From positions 1 to 19,253 of the forward strand of contig JAAZAH010000192.1 of assembly GCA_012514415.1 (NCBI GenBank): DNA of 19,253 nt, read 5' to 3'. Under the pieces are notes generated by a model. The model searched no databases and had not been told where the DNA came from. It saw nothing but the letters and a program-made list of their open reading frames with translations. The stretch is from Sandaracinaceae bacterium. GTDB taxonomy: Bacteria > Myxococcota_A > Polyangia > Polyangiales > Houyiibacteriaceae. The position numbers and the translations under genes are program-made. Positions 15,516 through 19,253 of the stretch are shown here, in pieces (within the stretch, counting starts at the first letter, position 1; every line of letters starts with the position of its first letter).

Positions 15516-16340
15516 AGTCTGGGGGCGTGCTGATCGCGGCGAGCGATTGGATGGGTGGCGGACGGCACGTGAGTTCGCTTGTGGAGCCCTGAGAGCGTGA
15601 ATCCCACGCGCTCCGGCCTCGCGTTGATAGCTTGGAGGGCGCGTCCTTCCCCTCGTCAGTGCGCCGCCCGTGAGTGCGTCGAGGTGCGCCTCAATCTCAA
15701 TGATGCGAAGCTCGTATTCGCGATCGTGCCCGTGCAACGTCGAGAGCTCAAAAAGGAGCCGCTCCCTCTCGTAGTAGAGCTGGACGATCTCACGCGCACG
15801 CGCCGTTCTCCGATGTTCGCGCTCTCTTGCTTCACGTGCCCACGCGATCGATTCGGCGCCATAGACCAGACGACCGAGATCGAATTGGAGCTGCGCCTCG
15901 AGAAGAAGATTGTCGTCGATATCGACCCGCGTTCGCGGGCCTTGGGCCAGCTCTTCGGCCCTTCGTGAATCGTCCCAGATTCTCCGAGTGCGTACTGTAA
16001 GCCTTGGAAGCGCGCCGGAGCGCCTCGCTTGCCTTTTCGCCTCGTCGACTTCTCGTGTCGAAAGTCCGGGGCGCTCCAGTCCGGCGGCGAGAAGTGCGGG
16101 GAGCGAAGGTTCCATGGTCGTCGCTTCGATGCTCCGGGGCGATTCGCCCGAGCGCGCTTCACCTTGAGCGTGCGCCAATTGAGCGGGAAAACCCTGAATG
16201 GAAACGAGGAAAATGAGGATGGCTCGAAAGGTGGCATCGGATCTCGCGGCCGAGATTCCACGCTTTCTCCCAATCGAAACGCTTGCGAGCTTCCCTTTTC
16301 GCGGCCGAACTCGGATCCAGGACCTTGAGCGCCTCATCAC
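15420..16340 (-). CDS. Half-size TolC-like outer-membrane factor protein
   Basis: This frame gives 306 residues from GTG 16340 (ATG at 16337 is the next codon). A hydrophobic segment, ILIFLVSIQGFPAQLAHA (41-58), looks like a signal peptide but follows an unusually long basic N-region of about 38 residues. Residues about 95-225 resemble one repeat of outer-membrane efflux proteins: EAKRQARRSGALPRL, then LLLEAQLQFDLGRLVYG, then a long coiled-coil helix. TolC proteins have two such repeats and about 420-480 residues, so this is a half. The last 80 residues are basic, Pro/Ser-rich tail and overlap the end of the convergent PDZ gene by 96 bases; a frameshift or a shorter true protein is possible. 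The start overlaps the upstream lipoprotein stop by 4 bases (GTGA). Confidence 0.6.
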   Translation of the reverse strand: MMRRSRSWIRVRPRKGKLASVSIGRKRGISAARSDATFRAILIFLVSIQGFPAQLAHAQGEARSGESPRSIEATTMEPSLPALLAAGLERPGLSTREVDEAKRQARRSGALPRLTVRTRRIWDDSRRAEELAQGPRTRVDIDDNLLLEAQLQFDLGRLVYGAESIAWAREAREREHRRTARAREIVQLYYERERLLFELSTLHGHDREYELRIIEIEAHLDALTGGALTRGRTRPPSYQREAGARGIHALRAPQANSRAVRHPSNRSPRSARPQTSKEGIEERLPASEKEAMGNQADKGKDRGSEE

Positions 16341-16945
16341 TCCCCCGCCTCATCGATCGGTCTGGACGCATCCGTAAAGGTTCCCGACGCTTCTTCTGCG
16401 GCCGCCTTCCAATCTTCATCCGGTTCTTCCCATTCATCTTCCTCGAGCGAGCTCGGAACATCGGGTGTTTGGGCTTCATGCTCTAGAAGCTCTTCGATGA
16501 GGAGCTCGAGCTCGGGATCGAGCGCCCCTTCCTCGAGCATCCGCTCAAACCCATCCAATGAGGGCGCATCGCCATCTTCTTCATTTTCGGGGCGATAGCG
16601 AAGCAACCACTCCTCGTAGAGACGCTCGATGAAGCTCTCATCACAAATCGCACAAGCGTGATCACTGCCGGCCGCGAGCACGCTCGAAGCATCGGAGAAT
16701 GACGAAAAGGCCCGCGCACCGTCGAGGAGCGTGCGCGATGCTGGGCGCATCTCGGCGATGAGTTCCAGGCGGTGTTCGTCCTCGAGATGCGGTCGGTCGC
16801 CTTGTCGAAGCTCGCTGAGGTAGCGATACCGGAGGCCAAGGCTGAGCGGGATGGGCGCGGCGGAGCAGCCTTGAAAGAGGGCAAGGAGAAGAAGGCCCGG
16901 GGCGCGATTTAATGGAATGCGAAAATGGCGCGGATGGCGAGGCAT
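16337..16945 (-). CDS. Small acidic lipoprotein, family unknown
   Basis: This 202-residue protein has an N-terminal hydrophobic segment ending ALFQGC, a plausible though atypical lipobox with Cys27. The next part (about 34-80) has LGLRYRYLSELRQGD and HRLELIAEMRP, possibly beta-strand. A CAIC pair lies near residues 97-100. The C-terminal half is strongly acidic (ELELLIEELLEHEAQ, EEDEWEEPDEDW). I recognise no family. An AAGGGG lies immediately before the ATG, which is closer than usual. It is translationally coupled to the TolC-like gene downstream, so the pair may form part of an envelope export or anchoring unit; this is inference. Confidence 0.7.
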   Translation of the reverse strand: MPRHPRHFRIPLNRAPGLLLLALFQGCSAAPIPLSLGLRYRYLSELRQGDRPHLEDEHRLELIAEMRPASRTLLDGARAFSSFSDASSVLAAGSDHACAICDESFIERLYEEWLLRYRPENEEDGDAPSLDGFERMLEEGALDPELELLIEELLEHEAQTPDVPSSLEEDEWEEPDEDWKAAAEEASGTFTDASRPIDEAGE

Positions 16946-17022
16946 ACCCCTTCATCGGCGCTTCATGCCCGAGATTTCGTCTTCGCCATTTAGAGGGAGA
17001 GAGTTTTGAGGGGGCTACCTGA

Positions 17023-17574
17023 TCAATCGTCGATCGCGAGGTGGGCGATCGACGCAAAGCGCTCGCCCATTGCGATTCCGATGGACGCAAGGCTCTTCGA
17101 GCCCGTGGGGCGCTCGGGAAGCGGCCATTTTCCGGCGGACTCGATCGCGATGATCGCTTCGCTTCGTTCCACGCGCGCCTCCTCGTCGGCGGTGAGGACG
17201 ATGAATGAGAGTCGAAGCTCCGCCGACGCTACGATGGAGTCTTCGCTCGAGGCGCTTTCGGTGAGGAGAAGCCTCGCTCGCGCGATCGCGTCATGCGGTA
17301 TTTCCCAATGAAGAACCTCGCCTTTCTTCTCGAGTCTCAGCAAGTGGAGGCGGGTCTCCGATTGTCGGTGCTCGATGGATTCTTCACCAAGCCGGCGCGC
17401 GGGCGCGCTTTCTTGGATGCGCTGGCGCGCTCTCTCTCCCGCGGGATCGACATTCGAGCGCGCCCCCTTCGTCTCTTCACGAGCAAGAGGGAGAGCGTCC
17501 TTCAAGTTGAGCGCGCGATTTACGATTGCGCGCAGCCCAGACTCCGCGATCTTCCCAAAAAATCCGCGCTTCAT
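17023..17574 (-). CDS. DUF4912-like hypothetical protein coupled to ribF
   Basis: This protein is 183 residues from ATG 17574, chosen because it overlaps the ribF stop in an ATGA; ATG 17580 would add two residues. Residues about 1-75 are charged and probably disordered. From about 76 to the end the sequence resembles the DUF4912 pattern: LHLLRLEKKGEVLHWEIP, then ARARLLL, then a late KWPLPERPTGSKSLASIGI with MGERFASIAH. No catalytic motif is visible and the function of that domain is not known to me. The family call is from pattern memory and is only moderate. No terminator is obvious in the 77 bases after it. Confidence 0.7.
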   Translation of the reverse strand: MKRGFFGKIAESGLRAIVNRALNLKDALPLAREETKGARSNVDPAGERARQRIQESAPARRLGEESIEHRQSETRLHLLRLEKKGEVLHWEIPHDAIARARLLLTESASSEDSIVASAELRLSFIVLTADEEARVERSEAIIAIESAGKWPLPERPTGSKSLASIGIAMGERFASIAHLAIDD

Positions 17575-18515
17575 AGCCATCGAAGGAGCCCCTCCGCTCG
17601 CCAGCGCGCCTCGCCTTCGTCCACGAGCGCGCGTCCTTGATCGGCATCGCGTCTGATTTGCGCCTCAAGCTCGGCGATGGAGCCGAAGCGCTTTTCGTCA
17701 CGAAGCCGTGCAATATAACCGACCCGAAGTTGATGACCGTAAAGATCGCCCTCAAATCCAAAGAGGTGCGCCTCGACCGAGCGTCCCGCTTTCATCGTGG
17801 GCCGCTCGCCGATATTTGCGACGCCAAAGCGACGGAGCCCCGTGTCGAGATCCAACGCCGCGATGAGATAGACGCCGTCCTTCGGTAGGTGCGTGCCATC
17901 GAGCTCAAGATTCGCCGTCGGAAACCCGAGAAGTCGCCCGCGCTCAAAGCCGCGAACGACGACGCCGTGGTTTTCGTGAAAGCGGGTGAGCATCGCGGCA
18001 GCATCCTCCACGCGTCCTTCGCGGAGCATTGCGCGGATGCGCGTCGAGCTGGAGGCTTCGCCTTTGTAGAGCACGGGGGCCTCGACGACGACCTCGAAGC
18101 CGCGCTCCTCGCCGAATGCCCGAAGCGAATTGATATCGCCCGAACGGTTTCTCCCGAAATGGAAATCGGGACCCGTGACGACGACCTTCGCATCGCAGCT
18201 CCCAACGAGAATCTCGTCGACGAATACCCGCGGTTCGGTTTGCGCGAATTCTTCATCGAAACGCTTGATGATCACCTCGTCGCATCCGGCCTCGAGGAGG
18301 AGCTCGCGCCTTCGCTCAACAGTGGTGAGGAGGACGGGGGCGCGCTCCGGAGCGAGGATCTTCGTCGGGTGGGGATCGAAGAAAAGGCCGATGGTTCGGA
18401 GGCCGCGCTCATCGGCACGCTCTTTGGCCGCGCGGACGAGCGCGCGATGGCCGAGGTGGACGCCATCATGATTGCCGGGCGCGACGGCTGAAGGTGAAAG
18501 CTCATTCAGGGACAT
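17571..18515 (-). CDS. ribF: Bifunctional riboflavin kinase / FAD synthetase
   Basis: This 314-residue cytoplasmic enzyme phosphorylates riboflavin to FMN and adenylates FMN to FAD. The N-terminal nucleotidyl-transferase domain has GNHDGVHLGHR (14-24; the usual residue after GN is Phe, here His), FFDPHP (45-50), TGPDFHFGRNRSGD (114-127) and SSTRIR (156-161). The C-terminal kinase domain has GRLLGFPTANL (193-203) with the PTAN motif, DGVYL, ANIGERPTM (233-241) and LYGHQLRV (258-265). Length matches the family. It overlaps the downstream DUF4912-like gene by 4 bases. No clear Shine-Dalgarno precedes the ATG. It diverges from the right-edge gene. Confidence 0.95.
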   Translation of the reverse strand: MSLNELSPSAVAPGNHDGVHLGHRALVRAAKERADERGLRTIGLFFDPHPTKILAPERAPVLLTTVERRRELLLEAGCDEVIIKRFDEEFAQTEPRVFVDEILVGSCDAKVVVTGPDFHFGRNRSGDINSLRAFGEERGFEVVVEAPVLYKGEASSSTRIRAMLREGRVEDAAAMLTRFHENHGVVVRGFERGRLLGFPTANLELDGTHLPKDGVYLIAALDLDTGLRRFGVANIGERPTMKAGRSVEAHLFGFEGDLYGHQLRVGYIARLRDEKRFGSIAELEAQIRRDADQGRALVDEGEARWRAEGLLRWL

Positions 18516-18692
18516 CGTACGAGGGCGCCGTGGGTCAAGGCCATGAATCGGCGAAGAAGGGGCAGATGCAGCAAGATTCAGCGAGAACCCGCAAGATGGA
18601 GTAGGCTGCGGCGCGCCGCTAGCTTAGAATGGATGCGCACGCTTTGCTCACGCGCCGCGCGGGAAGATACCCCGATTTCAACTCTTTGGAAA
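18516..18692. other. Divergent intergenic region upstream of ribF and the right-edge gene
   Basis: This 177-base region should contain both promoters. On the plus strand TAGAAT (18625-18630) is a good -10 box, but no matching -35 is present at 16-18 bases. A start of transcription near 18637 would fall after an in-frame upstream ATG at 18633, favouring ATG 18693 for the plus gene. Nothing clear is seen for ribF. Confidence 0.35.
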
Positions 18693-19253
18693 ATGCCGCG
18701 TCGATCCCCAGCCACTTTTCTCGCGCTCTTAGTCGCCGGAGCTGCCCTTTGGCTGGGATCCGCGCTCGTCTCGACGTCTTCTTCGCGAGCCGAGCGCAGC
18801 CTTTTTGATCGGGCCGAACGAGGCCAAACGCTCTTCGAGGCCCACCTTCCTCTCGCACGCGACCTCAAGCTCTTCAGATCGATGCGAGGCTTGGACGAAT
18901 CGGCGGTTCGTCAATTCCTGAGGAACGCTCCCGAATCCCTCTTTGGTGATTGGATCGAAGCGCATGTTTTGAGGGAACCTTCGGATGAACGACGTGCTGC
19001 CATCCTCGAGGAGCTCGTCTTTGCTGGGCGGGAGTTTCCGCTAAGCGCCCTCACCGGTGCCTATTCCCATGCGGGCTTTGCTTCGGGCGAGATACTCGCC
19101 AAGCTGCTCCGAGAGGAGGGAAGCGCCGCTGCCATTGAGGCGCTCGTTCACGGACTCGATCGCGTCCAGACACGAAAGGCCTCCGAAGAAGCCCTCTTCC
19201 GACTCGGTGAGGTCGCGCTCCCCGCGCTGATGCCTCATGGCGAGCGCGGCGAT
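18693..19253 (+). CDS. Membrane-anchored helical (possibly HEAT-like) protein, 3' end cut by window edge
   Basis: The frame is open from ATG 18693 for 187 codons to the right edge. Residues about 7-27 (TFLALLVAGAALWLGSALVS) form a signal anchor or signal peptide after a short basic start. The rest is all-helical, with helix pairs such as AIEALVHGLDRVQT and EEALFRLGEVALPALMPHG that resemble the beginning of HEAT-type repeats. An in-frame ATG at 18633 would add 20 residues but would lie upstream of the predicted transcription start. GGA lies four bases before the chosen ATG. Function is unknown; the rest of the protein is outside the window. Confidence 0.65.
   Translation, partial: MPRRSPATFLALLVAGAALWLGSALVSTSSSRAERSLFDRAERGQTLFEAHLPLARDLKLFRSMRGLDESAVRQFLRNAPESLFGDWIEAHVLREPSDERRAAILEELVFAGREFPLSALTGAYSHAGFASGEILAKLLREEGSAAAIEALVHGLDRVQTRKASEEALFRLGEVALPALMPHGERGD

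Overview
The window is GC-rich, densely coded bacterial chromosome. It carries a tRNA with an encoded CCA end, several lipobox-bearing lipoproteins, FadL/OmpP1-type outer-membrane barrels, a zinc-ribbon/TPR membrane protein and a eukaryotic-type (GSII) glutamine synthetase. Together these suggest a Gram-negative bacterium of the Myxococcota/former Deltaproteobacteria type. This assignment is inference from gene content; there is no rRNA in the window.

Layout. Bases 1-832 (minus): zapA followed 8 nt later by a 5-formyltetrahydrofolate cyclo-ligase gene cut by the left edge. Bases 1051-4827 (plus): a 1258-residue zinc-ribbon/TPR membrane protein. Bases 4917-6272 (minus): an unrecognised protein with an Arg/Gly/Asp/Phe repeat tail. 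Diverging from it at 6487-7075 (plus) are rplU and rpmA, with a clear sigma70-type promoter and two tandem terminators. Bases 7220-8230 (plus): GSII with its own terminator. Bases 12368-8315 (minus): a coupled three-gene unit of two FadL-like barrels and a Cys-rich lipoprotein, diverging from a calcium-motif lipoprotein at 12410-13438 (plus). tRNA-Ala(GGC) lies at 13583-13658 (minus) with a hairpin terminator. Bases 13770-15515 (plus): a lipoprotein/PDZ/NuoH-like membrane protein. Bases 16945-15420 (minus): a small lipoprotein coupled to a half-size TolC-like protein. Bases 18515-17023 (minus): ribF coupled to a DUF4912-like protein. The right edge cuts a plus-strand membrane-anchored helical-repeat-like protein that starts near 18693.

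The housekeeping genes (zapA, cyclo-ligase, rplU, rpmA, glnII, tRNA-Ala, ribF) are interspersed with cell-envelope genes. No phage, transposon, CRISPR or defence module was seen. The least ordinary items are: the PDZ protein whose C-terminal half resembles complex I subunit NuoH without its quinone-site motif; the RGG-like repeat protein divergent from rplU; and the two-barrel plus lipoprotein operon. No intergenic stretch exceeds 300 bases.
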